From assembly GCA_963779515.1 (NCBI GenBank), contig CAVZYN010000011.1, forward strand, positions 1 through 64,000: DNA of 64,000 nt, given 5' to 3'. The notes beneath the pieces were generated by a model, which was given only the letters and a program-made list of their open reading frames with translations, did no database searches and had not been told where the DNA came from. This document shows, one piece after another, positions 1 through 7,881 of this stretch; position 1 is the stretch's first letter; each line of letters starts with the position of its first letter. The DNA comes from CAVZYN01 sp963779515 (GTDB lineage: Bacteria; Pseudomonadota; Alphaproteobacteria; Rhizobiales; Hyphomicrobiaceae). Both the position numbers and the translations under genes were made by a program.

Positions 1-164
1 TAGACCACGGCGCCCTGCGCGACGAGGGCCTCGATGACGTCGCGCGCCTCCTGCATCCTCGCCCGGGCGTGGTCGTCCAGGACCGCGGGCACACCGTCAC
101 GGGCAACAGCCTCGACGTCCGCGATGGTCAGGTTCGCCCCGGTCAGGACGATTGGCTCGGTCAC
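1..164 (-). CDS. hutH: Histidine ammonia-lyase, N-terminal fragment (cut by window edge)
   Basis: The minus strand is open from a GTG at 162-164 to the window edge, giving 54 residues. The sequence includes LTIADVEAVARDGVPAVLDD, followed by an Arg/Ala-rich helix and ALVAQGAVVY. This is the characteristic N-terminus of the histidine/phenylalanine ammonia-lyase family, just before the conserved YGVTTGFG-like segment, which lies outside the window. The family forms urocanate and ammonia from histidine using an MIO cofactor. Neither the MIO-forming Ala-Ser-Gly nor the substrate residues are visible, so phenylalanine or tyrosine lyase cannot be excluded. No strong ribosome site precedes the GTG. 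It is divergent from the DedA gene with only 31 bases between them. Confidence 0.7.
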   Translation of the reverse strand, partial: MTEPIVLTGANLTIADVEAVARDGVPAVLDDHARARMQEARDVIEALVAQGAVV

Positions 165-195
165 GGATCGAGGATAGTCGGCTACGCTTCCCGCC

Positions 196-861
196 GTGTT
201 TGACTTCCTGAACGGACCGGTTCGAGACCTGGTGACCCAGATCTACGAGGCGGTCGGGTACGTCGGCGTCGCGCTGTGGGTCGCCCTCGAGAGCGTCATC
301 GTGCCCATTCCATCGGAACTTGTCTTGCCGTTCGCCGGCTTCCTCGTCGGCCAGGGCAGCGCCCTCGAACCGATCAGCGGGCAGCCGTGGAGCTACTGGC
401 CGACGGTCCTCGCGGGCACGATCGGGGCCACGCTGGGCGCATTGATCGCGTACGGCATTGGCGCCCTGGGCGGCCGCCCGCTCCTCGAGCGTTGGGGCCG
501 CTACGTCGGGATCTCACCCGCGGATCTGGACAAGGCTGACGCGTTCTTCGCGCGCCACGGCCAGGCCGCCAGCTTCTTTGGGCGGATGATCCCGGTGATC
601 CGCTCACTCGTGTCGTTCGCAGCCGGGATCGCCCGGATGCCGCTCGGCAGGTTCGTGCTGTTCACGTTCCTCGGGTCGCTCCCCTTCACGGCCCTGCTCG
701 TCTTCGCGGGCGTCCAGCTGGGTGCGAACTGGGAAGAGGTCGGAGCCGTCCTCAAGCAATTCGAATACGTCGTGCTGGCGGTTCTCGGGGTGATCGTCAT
801 GGTCTGGATCTGGGTCCGGATCATCAAACCGCGCCGGGCCGCGTCCATCCCACCGGCCTGA
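196..861 (+). CDS. DedA family (VTT/SNARE-associated domain) membrane protein
   Basis: 221 residues from a GTG start, a normal length for DedA/YqjA-type proteins. It shows the family layout: an N-terminal amphipathic stretch, then a hydrophobic re-entrant segment with ESVIVPIPSELVLPFAG (about 30-46), a long helix near 70-95, the Arg-containing segment FFGRMIPVIRSLVSFAAGIA (about 122-141) and a C-terminal hydrophobic helix ending in a basic tail. DedA proteins are inner-membrane proteins linked to proton-motive-force-dependent lipid carrier transport and membrane homeostasis; the substrate cannot be read from sequence. The gene stands alone, divergent from the hutH fragment. It belongs to the very GC-rich left block. 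Confidence 0.88.
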   Translation: MFDFLNGPVRDLVTQIYEAVGYVGVALWVALESVIVPIPSELVLPFAGFLVGQGSALEPISGQPWSYWPTVLAGTIGATLGALIAYGIGALGGRPLLERWGRYVGISPADLDKADAFFARHGQAASFFGRMIPVIRSLVSFAAGIARMPLGRFVLFTFLGSLPFTALLVFAGVQLGANWEEVGAVLKQFEYVVLAVLGVIVMVWIWVRIIKPRRAASIPPA

Positions 862-1200
862 CCGGCTGGCGCAGCAGCACGGGCGAACCCCCGATCCCGG
901 TCCGGATATTCCTCCCACGCTTATCCCCCGGGGATGGGAGTCGATAGCGACGTTCGGAACCCGGGCAACACGCTCAGATCGAGTGCCCGCAGGTGCGCTG
1001 ATCGAGCCTTCCATCGCCATAACGCCACCAAGCCCCGCCCGTAAGCGTACGGGGAATACCGGCGCCGACATGCCCTCGTGTAGCCCGTCTGAGGTCCCGG
1101 TGGCCTCCGCCTAAGGCTTCTGCCGATTCCGGACCGTGACCCCTTAGTCCCATCGTGGCAGCCATCGACTCGGAAGTATCGAACCGATGGGAGACCCACG
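862..1200. other. Intergenic stretch without a convincing gene
   Basis: About 340 bases between the DedA stop and a small ORF. Long antisense frames cross it, but they are arginine-rich shadows. CCCATCG near 1149-1155 and CGATGGG near 1183-1189 could form a loose hairpin just ahead of the small ORF. Nothing else was recognised. Confidence 0.4.
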
Positions 1201-1380
1201 ATGAATGACACCGGACGGCTGCTTCTGCTCCATACCAGCCAGCACGAGGATGACTGGCGCAGCGCCGACGCGTGGCGCCGGTTGCACACCCGGCCGGACG
1301 CCCTGCCAATGCCGACCGTTGAGCGGCACCCGTCGCGCCCACTGACCACACTCCGCCGCCTACTCCCACGGCACGCCTGA
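1201..1380 (+). CDS. Small hypothetical protein upstream of the LuxR regulator
   Basis: A 59-residue frame beginning with ATG at 1201, preceded by GGGAG at about 1187-1191, a good ribosome-site distance. The product has a short hydrophobic start (GRLLLLHTSQHEDDW), a Trp- and Arg-containing middle (WRSADAWRRLHTRPD) and a basic C-terminus. No family was recognised. It ends 38 bases before the preferred start of the large LuxR-type regulator on the same strand, so it could be co-transcribed or act as a leader peptide. Evidence for coding is only the ribosome site and codon composition. Confidence 0.4.
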   Translation: MNDTGRLLLLHTSQHEDDWRSADAWRRLHTRPDALPMPTVERHPSRPLTTLRRLLPRHA

Positions 1381-1418
1381 TCCAGCGGTGGGCATTGCCC
1401 GACGAACCGGGGAGCCGC

Positions 1419-4400
1419 ATGATCGTCGGTGTGACCCGCCGGATCAGCAGCCCGGTCTTCGTCGGTCGACGCGCCGAGCTCGCTCGGCTCGAGGCGGCGT
1501 TCGATCGCGCGGCCGTGGGACAGCCGTCCCTCGTCCTCGTCGCGGGCGAGGCGGGCGTGGGCAAGAGCCGGCTCCTGGCCGAGTTCGCTGCACGGGTTGA
1601 GGCGGGCGGCGGACGGACACTCAGCGGCGGCTGCCTCGACCTCGGTGAGGGGAGCCTTCCCTATGCGCCCTTCGTCGAGGCCCTTCGCAGCCTCGCCCGT
1701 GCGCTGCCACCGGAGGCTCGCGCGGCGACGTTCGGAACGGTTCCAGCGGAACTCGCGAACCTCGTCCCGGATCTGCTTCCGCTCGACTCGCCGGCGGCGC
1801 TCCCGCTCGAGGGCCTCACCGGCCGACAGGCGCGCCTGTTCGACGCGATCATCGACGTGCTCGGCCGTCTGGCCGCCGACCGCGCCGTGGTCTTGGCCCT
1901 CGAGGATCTCCATTGGGCCGATGGCTCCACCCGGGATCTCATCCGCTTTCTCGTCCGGAACATCCGCTCGGAGCGGCTGCTCCTGCTCGCTACCTTTCGC
2001 AGCGACGATCTGCATCGGCGACACCCACTGATGCCGCTGCTGTCTGAGCTTCAGCGCTCGGACCGGGTCGAGCAGGTCGACCTTCGGCGATTCGACCGCG
2101 ACGAGGTCGCCGAACAGCTGACCGGGATCCTGGGGGAACCGCCGACGACCGAGCACCTGGATACCCTGCTCGATCGATCGGATGGCGTGCCGTTCTACGT
2201 CGAGGAACTCGTGGCGAGCGACGATCTGGACCGGTCGCGCATCCCGACGACGCTCCGGAACGTCCTCGAGCTTCGGCTCGCCTCGCTGTCGGATCCGACC
2301 ATGGAGGCCGTGAGGGCAGCCGCTGTGATCGGAGGACGGTTCCGCCATGAGCGCCTCGCGGCCGTGGCCGATCTCGACGAGCCGGCGTTGCTGGACGCGC
2401 TCCGGGAGGCGATCGATGCTCGAATCATTGCGTCGGTTGAGAATCCCGAGGGTCCCACCTACACATTCCGACACGCGCTGCTGCGAGAGACCGCCTACGA
2501 CGACCTTCTGCCCGCCGCCCGCGTGCGCCTCCATGCTCGGTTGGCGGATCACCTGGGCACGATCCTGGAGGCGGGCGGAACACAGGATGTCTCCCTTGTC
2601 GCGGACTTCGCGATCCACGCCCATCAGGCGCACGACCAGGTGCGGGCGCTCGACGGCTCGGTCCGCGCTGTCCTCGCCCTGGCGGAATCGGCCGCCTATG
2701 CCGAGGCCCTCGAGCACGGCCAGCGCGCCCTCGAGCTCTGGGCACGGGTCCCCCATATCGAGCGCCAGGCCGGGATCGACCGGCCGGAGCTGCTCCTCCG
2801 GGCCAGTGCGATCGCCGCCAATGCCGGCCGTCCGGAGCGAGCGGTGGCCCTCGGTCAGGAGGCGATCCGGGAGCTTGACTCAACCGAGGACCGAGACCGA
2901 ATCGTGGCGGCGCTCGCAGACGTGGCCCGATATGCCTGGGAGGCGACTGAGTTCGCCGTCGCGTCCGCCGCCGCCGAGCGGGCGTATGCGCTGATTGGGA
3001 TTGGCGAGACGTCGAGTCTCAGCGTTTCGGTGATGTCGGCGCTCGGGTTGGCTCGATACTCGGAAGGCCGACCTGAGGATTCGGTTCGACTGCTCGAGAA
3101 GGCGATGACCGCGGCGAGCACGATCGGCGACCGCCGCAGGTGGGCCTCGGCGGCTGGGATGCTCGCGGAGACATTGGTAGGCCTCGGACGACCGGGTCGC
3201 GCTGCCCGCGTGGCGGACGAAGCGACCGTCGCCTTGGCTGAGCCCGGCGGCGAAAGCTGGGAGATCTACGGTTCCGCGTCGAGCGCATTCGCGATCTGGA
3301 CCATGGGCCGACTTGAGGAATCGGAACGGATCGGGCGGGATGGACTCGAATGGGCCAACCGCTACGGTTTCGGCGAGCGGCAGGGCCAGTACTACCGGAT
3401 GACCAGCATCGAGGCACTGGTCGAGCTTGGGCGCTACGAGGAGGCTGAGGAGCTCGCACGGCCCATCGTCGCTGGTCGTCACAACACCCCAGCGGCCATT
3501 TGGATCCTGCAAGCCACGGCCCGAGCGGCCGTCGCCCAAGGAAGGCTCAACGAGGCCCGGACGTACCTCGAACGCGCGAACCGCATCCATGGGCCAAGCC
3601 AGAACGAGGTCTGGCGGCTCGAGGTGGAGATCGTCCTCGCGCGTGCACAGCAGCATTTCGAGGTGGTTGAGTCGGCAATCGATCATGCGATCGCAATCGC
3701 TTCGGTCGGAGAGTTTGGTGCCTCGATCTGGCAGTGCCTGGCGACAGGGACCGGCGCGGCCGCCGACGAAGCGATACGCGCCCGAACGCGGCGTCGTGCG
3801 GACGAGGCGGCGGACGCAGCAGGTCAGGCGCGTCGCTGGCTGGGTCTCCTTCGCGCGATCGTCGAGACCGCCGAGGCCGACGGCGGAGCGGGGCCGTTCT
3901 GGCTTGCGTCGCTGGCGACGGCCGAGGCCGAGGCCACCCGCTCCGAAGGCGCGACCGACGCGGCGCTTTGGGCTGAGGCAGCCCATCGCTGGAGCGCGCT
4001 ACCGCACCCCTTGCATCAGGCGGAAGCTCGGCTCCGGCAAGCCGAGGCGATCCTGGGTGTGGGCGGCGGCGAACGCGCCGAGGCGGAAGCGGCGGTTCGC
4101 GCGGCCTACGCCACCGCGGTGGCCATTGGTGCCGCACCATTGAGAGCGGAGCTGGAGGCCTTGGCCCAACGCGCCCGGATCGTATTCAACGATCAAACGC
4201 GCCTGCGGGTCGATGGCGCCGACGCGGTCGCCGTCACGCCGACGGTAACGCTCACGGCCCGCGAACGCGACGTCCTGCGGCTTGTGGTCGGGGGTCAGAC
4301 CAACCGCGAGATCGGCGACCGCCTGTTCATCAGCGAGAAGACCGTCAGCGTCCATGTCTCCAACGCGATGGCCAAGCTCGGTGCCCTGTCACGCTACGAG

Positions 4401-4436
4401 GCGGCGGCATCGGCCGAACGGCTGGGGCTCCTGTGA
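1419..4436 (+). CDS. AAA-ATPase / LuxR-family transcriptional regulator (large ATP-binding type)
   Basis: About 1,005 residues from the ATG at 1419; a TTG at 1395 would add eight residues, but GGGGAG at 1409-1414 favours the ATG. Order of parts: an AAA/NB-ARC-like ATPase with Walker A GEAGVGKS (about residue 45) and a Walker B-like VVLALEDLHWAD (about 163-174), a long helical TPR/MalT-like middle (about 380-910), and a C-terminal LuxR helix-turn-helix with LTARERDVLRLVVGGQTNRE and FISEKTVSVHVSNAMAKLGA. Such proteins are one-component regulators that bind a ligand or partner through the TPR part. Target genes are unknown; the convergent MFS gene and the small upstream ORF are the only close neighbours. 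This architecture is frequent in Actinobacteria and Chloroflexota, unlike the alphaproteobacterial genes to the right. Confidence 0.93.
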   Translation: MIVGVTRRISSPVFVGRRAELARLEAAFDRAAVGQPSLVLVAGEAGVGKSRLLAEFAARVEAGGGRTLSGGCLDLGEGSLPYAPFVEALRSLARALPPEARAATFGTVPAELANLVPDLLPLDSPAALPLEGLTGRQARLFDAIIDVLGRLAADRAVVLALEDLHWADGSTRDLIRFLVRNIRSERLLLLATFRSDDLHRRHPLMPLLSELQRSDRVEQVDLRRFDRDEVAEQLTGILGEPPTTEHLDTLLDRSDGVPFYVEELVASDDLDRSRIPTTLRNVLELRLASLSDPTMEAVRAAAVIGGRFRHERLAAVADLDEPALLDALREAIDARIIASVENPEGPTYTFRHALLRETAYDDLLPAARVRLHARLADHLGTILEAGGTQDVSLVADFAIHAHQAHDQVRALDGSVRAVLALAESAAYAEALEHGQRALELWARVPHIERQAGIDRPELLLRASAIAANAGRPERAVALGQEAIRELDSTEDRDRIVAALADVARYAWEATEFAVASAAAERAYALIGIGETSSLSVSVMSALGLARYSEGRPEDSVRLLEKAMTAASTIGDRRRWASAAGMLAETLVGLGRPGRAARVADEATVALAEPGGESWEIYGSASSAFAIWTMGRLEESERIGRDGLEWANRYGFGERQGQYYRMTSIEALVELGRYEEAEELARPIVAGRHNTPAAIWILQATARAAVAQGRLNEARTYLERANRIHGPSQNEVWRLEVEIVLARAQQHFEVVESAIDHAIAIASVGEFGASIWQCLATGTGAAADEAIRARTRRRADEAADAAGQARRWLGLLRAIVETAEADGGAGPFWLASLATAEAEATRSEGATDAALWAEAAHRWSALPHPLHQAEARLRQAEAILGVGGGERAEAEAAVRAAYATAVAIGAAPLRAELEALAQRARIVFNDQTRLRVDGADAVAVTPTVTLTARERDVLRLVVGGQTNREIGDRLFISEKTVSVHVSNAMAKLGALSRYEAAASAERLGLL

Positions 4437-4467
4437 ATCAGTCGCACTGACGCTCCTAGCGCGGGCG

Positions 4468-5757
4468 TCACGGCTTCGGCGCCTCGTCCGGCAATGCGAC
4501 GTTTCGAAACGCTCGAAAGACCAGCAGGTCGTAGCCAATCTTGAGAACGCCCGCGAGGTAGAACGGGAACGCGGCCAGCCCCGCGGTCCCGATCAGGACG
4601 GACGAGAGTGCCGGCGAAATCGCGCCGCCCGTGGTGCGGGCGATCGCGGTCACGCCGGCCGCGGCCGATCGCTCGTCCGGATCCACCAGCGCCATCACGA
4701 AGGCCTGCCGCGTCGGCACGTCCATGTGGCTGAGGGTGGCCCGCAGCAGCAGGAGTGCGACGGCCAGCGGCAGGCTTGGCATCAGCGGGATCGCGATCAG
4801 CATCAGGTTCGCGGGGATGTGGCTGAACACCATCGTCCGGATCAGCCCAAAACGCGCTGCAACCCGAGCGGCTGACAGGACGGACACGGCCGCGAGGAGG
4901 TTCGCTGCAAAGAAAATCGACCCGAGGACCGCGGGCCCTGCGGCGAATGTGAAGTGGAACCAGTACGCCAGGAGCGTGATCGGCACGAACCCGCCAGCGA
5001 ACGCGTCGATCGAGAAGAGCAGGGAGAGTCGCAGCACCACGCCCCGCGAGCGACCAAGGCCAAACCGTCGACGGATCGCGCCGACGCCGCCCGTGGCTGG
5101 TGTCGTGGTCAGCGCCTCAATGGCTACACCGAGCCGCCTGGACGCGACCGCCATGGCCACCCCGACCAGCACGTAGCCGATGACGACCCATCGATAGGCC
5201 TCCACCGCCGCGAGCCCCCAGGTCAGCAGCGCCTGCGTGATCAAACCAGCCAGGAGCGCACCAACGGCCGTGGCCAAGAGACCCACCAGGTTGTACCAGG
5301 CAAACGTGGAGGTCCGCCGCACGCCGCCGATCACCTCGGAGAGGGCCGCCTGCTCGACGGCGAGAAACGGACCCACCTCATTCCCGGTCGGCGAGATGAC
5401 CCCGATGATGGCCGCCAAGATCAGGAGGGGCGGCCAGCTGGTCAGTGCAAAGGCGACCCCGGCCAGGACCATCAGCAGCGAGCCCACGGTCAGGACCCGC
5501 CGTCGCCCGATTCGGTCCGCGTTCGTGGTCAACCACAGGGAGATGACCGTGTCACCGACCAGCGTGAGCGTGAGAATGAGTCCAATCGTGAGGGGATCCA
5601 GGCCCAGCGCGGCGAGGTAGAGGACCAGGACCACGGACAGCAACCCGTAGCCGAGCATCCGCAGGGTGCGGAGCGCGAACAGCAGCCGGCTGTCTCGATC
5701 GAGCCCGACGAGACTCGCGATCAGCCCTCCGTCGACTGGCGTGCTGGGCATCGACAT
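4468..5757 (-). CDS. MFS transporter
   Basis: 429 residues with about twelve hydrophobic segments in two halves joined by a basic central loop (about 210-235). The loop after segment 2 has the MFS signature-like DRIGRRRVLTVGS; a counterpart in the second half is TRQAFVMALVDPDERSAAAG. It is a cytoplasmic-membrane secondary transporter, most like multidrug or sugar-efflux MFS proteins, with no substrate evident. It converges with the LuxR regulator, 31 bases between stops. No clear ribosome site is seen at the first ATG, and the third codon is also ATG, so the start is good only to a few residues. Confidence 0.85.
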   Translation of the reverse strand: MSMPSTPVDGGLIASLVGLDRDSRLLFALRTLRMLGYGLLSVVLVLYLAALGLDPLTIGLILTLTLVGDTVISLWLTTNADRIGRRRVLTVGSLLMVLAGVAFALTSWPPLLILAAIIGVISPTGNEVGPFLAVEQAALSEVIGGVRRTSTFAWYNLVGLLATAVGALLAGLITQALLTWGLAAVEAYRWVVIGYVLVGVAMAVASRRLGVAIEALTTTPATGGVGAIRRRFGLGRSRGVVLRLSLLFSIDAFAGGFVPITLLAYWFHFTFAAGPAVLGSIFFAANLLAAVSVLSAARVAARFGLIRTMVFSHIPANLMLIAIPLMPSLPLAVALLLLRATLSHMDVPTRQAFVMALVDPDERSAAAGVTAIARTTGGAISPALSSVLIGTAGLAAFPFYLAGVLKIGYDLLVFRAFRNVALPDEAPKP

Positions 5758-5903
5758 CGGCGCGGCGAGTCTACGGGCTCAGCGACGGCTTCACGGTGCC
5801 GCGTCGGGTGCCGCGGGCTCGGCGGCGCTGCCACGGCTCCGCGACCCTGCCACGGGTGTTCGGCCGACCTGCCAGAATGCCGCCCGGAGGTAGCGAAACC
5901 CGC

Positions 5904-6131
5904 ATGAGCGACACCCACGCGACCGATGCGCCGGGCCACGCGAACGTGGCGCCGGGCGACCACCACGACCCGTCGGACCACGGCGACGATCACGGCCACG
6001 ACGACCACGCCCACGGCGAGGATGCGCTCGGACCGATCGACGTGTGGGCGTGGGGCGCGGGGATCCTGGGCCTTGCCGTGGCCGTTGGCATTGCCGCCTG
6101 CTTCGCGCTGGCGACGGGCAGCCTCGTCTGA
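5904..6131 (+). CDS. Small histidine/aspartate-rich single-pass membrane protein
   Basis: 75 residues from ATG 5904, which has GGAGG at 5886-5890. The frame is open upstream to 5796, but the ribosome site supports the shorter form. The first 45 residues are strikingly rich in His and Asp (HHDPSDHGDDHGHDDHAHGE), then comes one hydrophobic helix, VWAWGAGILGLAVAVGIAAC onward. The arrangement suggests a periplasmic or cytoplasmic metal-binding tail anchored in the membrane. No family name can be given and metal binding is inference. It is the last complete gene of the left block. Confidence 0.6.
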   Translation: MSDTHATDAPGHANVAPGDHHDPSDHGDDHGHDDHAHGEDALGPIDVWAWGAGILGLAVAVGIAACFALATGSLV

Positions 6132-6206
6132 CAGGTGCCCGCGCGATGGGCGGACCGCTTCGCCGGCCGCGCCCGCCTCAGGGGCGCCGCATCGGGCGCG
6201 CCGGCC

Positions 6207-6422
6207 TCAAAGACGCCGCGCGACCACCAGCAGGTCGTAGCCGGGGTTCACCCGCACGGAGCGGCGAGTCAACCAGCCGGGCGCGCGCCAGCCGCCGAAG
6301 AGGCCCAGGAGCGCGAGCCCGCGCTCGACGGCAAACCCCGCGGAAACGGTCAGGCTCGCATAGCGATGGCGGGCCGGCGCGAACCCCTCCTGGAGCAGGC
6401 CGCAGGGTAACCGTTCGCCCAA
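6207..6422 (-). pseudogene. C-terminal remnant of a SAM-dependent methyltransferase, cut at the joint
   Basis: The minus strand encodes about 71 residues ending in VRVNPGYDLLVVARRL, a typical end of class I SAM-dependent methyltransferases, preceded by FAVERGLALLGLFGGWRAPG. There is no methyl-donor binding domain. Upstream, the frame meets a stop around 6438 and base composition changes, so the 5' two thirds of the gene is missing. The TTG at the start of the open frame is not a believable start. I read this as a gene truncated at a junction, either by assembly or by recombination. Confidence 0.6.
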
Positions 6423-6429
6423 AGGTGGG

Positions 6430-6689
6430 TGAGGAACTTATGATGGTTTTGTCGAGTGTTGCTCCGTCTGCGCAGTCGCCGATTTCGATTTTCGCCCCTT
6501 CGAAAGTTAGTGGGCGCGCGTCGTCGCCGGCGTCTTCATAAACGATCTTGTGCTCGGTAATCCGGAACGCCTCGCCGGAATTGATGTCGAAGATCGCCTT
6601 CAATTTTGCGGCGCCGTTGGATTCGTCTTCAATCCGGAATTCGACCTCTTCCGCCGCGCAACAGAGCCCGGCAGTCAGCGCGTTCTTGA
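6430..6689 (-). other. Unplaced 260-base piece with a minus-strand ORF open at both ends
   Basis: Between the methyltransferase remnant and the acyl-CoA synthetase remnant lies a stretch of lower GC. On the minus strand it reads without stops as EEVEFRIEDESNGAAKL, KAIFDINSGEAFRITEHK and DDARPLTFEGAKIEIGD. The composition is protein-like with acidic and beta-rich character. I do not recognise the family. The frame runs into the methyltransferase DNA out of register at about 6425 and continues unbroken to the other edge, so it looks like an internal fragment of a gene whose ends are not here. Confidence 0.4.
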
Positions 6690-7001
6690 TACCCGCGCAT
6701 GATCGAGGAAGCGATTTACGAACACCCGAGCGTCGCGGAATGCATCGTCATCGGCGTGCCGGACGCCTATCGCGGCGAAGCAGCGAAAGCGTTCGTGACG
6801 TTGAAGCCGGATGCGCCGGAGTTTTCGTTGGAAGACTTGCGCGCGTTCCTGACCGATAAGCTCGGCCGGCATGAGATTCCGGCCCACCTCGAATTCCGCG
6901 CATCTCTCCCCCGCACCCCCGTCGGCAAGCTCTCGAAGAAAGAACTGGTCGCCGAGGCAAGCAACTCGCGCGAATCCCCCTCCCCAGCGGGGAGGGGTTA
7001 G
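6690..7001 (+). pseudogene. Acyl-CoA synthetase (AMP-binding enzyme), C-terminal remnant
   Basis: From 6690 the plus strand reads YPRMIEEAIYEHPSVAECIV, then GVPDAYRGEAAKAFV and RASLPRTPVGKLSKKELV. This is the C-terminal (AMP-binding C) domain of fatty-acid/acyl-CoA ligases, including the lysine of the P-x-x-P-x-G-K-L-x-K motif used for adenylation. YPR is normally preceded by the GGFNV-like hinge; here a TGA stop stands immediately before it at 6687-6689, so about 450 N-terminal residues are absent. ATG 6699 is an internal methionine of the family, not a true start. The last dozen residues are encoded by an intergenic palindrome (6977-6997), so the natural C-terminus is also extended. Confidence 0.75.
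6977..6997. repeat. GC-rich perfect palindrome (9-bp arms)
   Basis: CCCCTCCCC, AGC, then GGGGAGGGG. It overlaps the 3' end of the acyl-CoA synthetase remnant. A near copy is at 7384-7405, and longer relatives are at 10749-10780, 12113-12296, 28155-28310, 31214-31262, 32152-32203 and 49988-50010. These hairpins are common between genes in Hyphomicrobiales and may act as terminators or mRNA stabilisers. Confidence 0.7.
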
Positions 7002-7030
7002 GGGTGGGGGATTAGTCTACCGGCTGTAAC

Positions 7031-7324
7031 GTGATGGCCAACAACGTCGCTCGTCATCTGCGCAAGAACCCAACCATCGCCGAAACGGTGCTGTGGAAAG
7101 AATTGCGTCAGCTTCGGCGCGAGGGTTACCATTTCCGGCGTCAAGCTCCGATCGATGAATTCATCGTCGACTTTGCCTGCTTGGCGCACCGGATTGTCAT
7201 CGAGGTCGACGGTGTGCAGCATGATGAGAAGCTTCGATTTTGGAATTTTGAGGTGATGGACGAACGCGAGGGCGTCATGCTCGAAATTCTTGCCGCGCTC
7301 GGCAACATTGAACGGCAAGAGTGA
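7031..7324 (+). CDS. DUF559 (endonuclease-like) protein with an internal deletion
   Basis: 97 residues from GTG 7031 (ATG at 7034). It opens with RHLRKNPTIAETVLWKELRQ, then GYHFRRQAPIDEFIVDFAC and HRIVIEVDGVQHDE, the hallmarks of DUF559, a PD-(D/E)XK/Vsr-like nuclease fold related to very-short-patch repair enzymes. Family members next have a helix of about 20 residues before a strand reading like G-Y-x-V-x-R-F-W-N-N-E-V. Here HDE is followed directly by KLRFWNFEVMDEREGV, so that helix is missing without loss of frame. Function is unproven even for full-length members. No ribosome site is obvious. It sits in an accessory zone rich in palindromes. Confidence 0.8.
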   Translation: MMANNVARHLRKNPTIAETVLWKELRQLRREGYHFRRQAPIDEFIVDFACLAHRIVIEVDGVQHDEKLRFWNFEVMDEREGVMLEILAALGNIERQE

Positions 7325-7383
7325 TGCAGAACGCACCAACGCAGATCGGGATCACCAAGTCCCGTCCCCCGCCGACGTCTTAT

Positions 7384-7405
7384 CCCTCTCCCCAGCGGGG
7401 AGGGG
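7384..7405. repeat. GC-rich palindrome, near copy of 6977-6997
   Basis: CCCTCTCCCC, AGC, GGGGAGGGG, immediately before a GGGGTCAGACC element. Confidence 0.65.
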
Positions 7406-7414
7406 TCAGGAGAC

Positions 7415-7479
7415 GGGGTCAGACCATGGGAGCGTGAGATGCGAAAAATATGTTCGAGACGGGTCCGAGGTCTGACCCC
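7415..7479. repeat. Dispersed repeat with 11-bp inverted ends (copy 1)
   Basis: A 65-base unit beginning GGGGTCAGACC (7415-7425) and ending with its exact reverse complement GGTCTGACCCC (7469-7479). The interior includes GGGAGCGTGAGATG and GAGACGGGTCCGA, shared with copy 3 at 8509-8598. No coding sequence inside. It is of miniature-element or REP size. Confidence 0.75.
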
Positions 7480-7486
7480 TTCGAGG

Positions 7487-7780
7487 TCAAACCATCTTGC
7501 CGAGAATGGCTTTCATTTCAGTCAAGGAGAACGCACGCAGTGTTTCTGAGCGCACATTGCCACGCGAGGCGACGCTGAGCGAAAGAGCAGTGGCGGTCTC
7601 GTCGTCCGGCGCCTCGCATATGGCAATGATATCGCGAGATCCGAGCGTCCAATACATGTCCTTGATGGTTGCGCCGGCTTTGGTGGCCATTTGCTTGAAG
7701 GCGTCGGCACGCTCAATCGTCTGCTTGACGTTTTTGACACCTTGGTCGCTAAAGCTGGCGAGTACGACAAATGTGGCCAT
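7487..7780 (-). CDS. GYD domain protein
   Basis: 97 residues from the ATG at 7778-7780, preceded on the minus strand by GGAGG six bases upstream; a longer frame to 7849 lacks such a site. The sequence starts ATFVVLASFSDQGVKNVKQT, then ADAFKQMATKAGATIKDMYW and SRDIIAICEAPDDETATALS, matching GYD family proteins of about 95-100 residues with a dimeric ferredoxin-like alpha/beta-barrel fold. The biochemical role of the family is not established. It is monocistronic, lying between two GGGGTCAGACC-type repeats. Confidence 0.88.
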   Translation of the reverse strand: MATFVVLASFSDQGVKNVKQTIERADAFKQMATKAGATIKDMYWTLGSRDIIAICEAPDDETATALSLSVASRGNVRSETLRAFSLTEMKAILGKMV

Positions 7781-7881
7781 AGGAACCTCCATACGTTGCC
7801 CCCGAGCCGAGCCGCACATTACTCCGGGTCGATGCTTTGGTACAGGCAAGTTGCCGCATTTCCATTCGGTTCAAGTGGCAC

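Noticed and set aside
921..2756. 611-residue minus-strand ORF opposite the LuxR regulator
   Set aside because: Arg/Glu/Gly-rich with no family features; it is the antisense of a GC-rich gene with clear domains.
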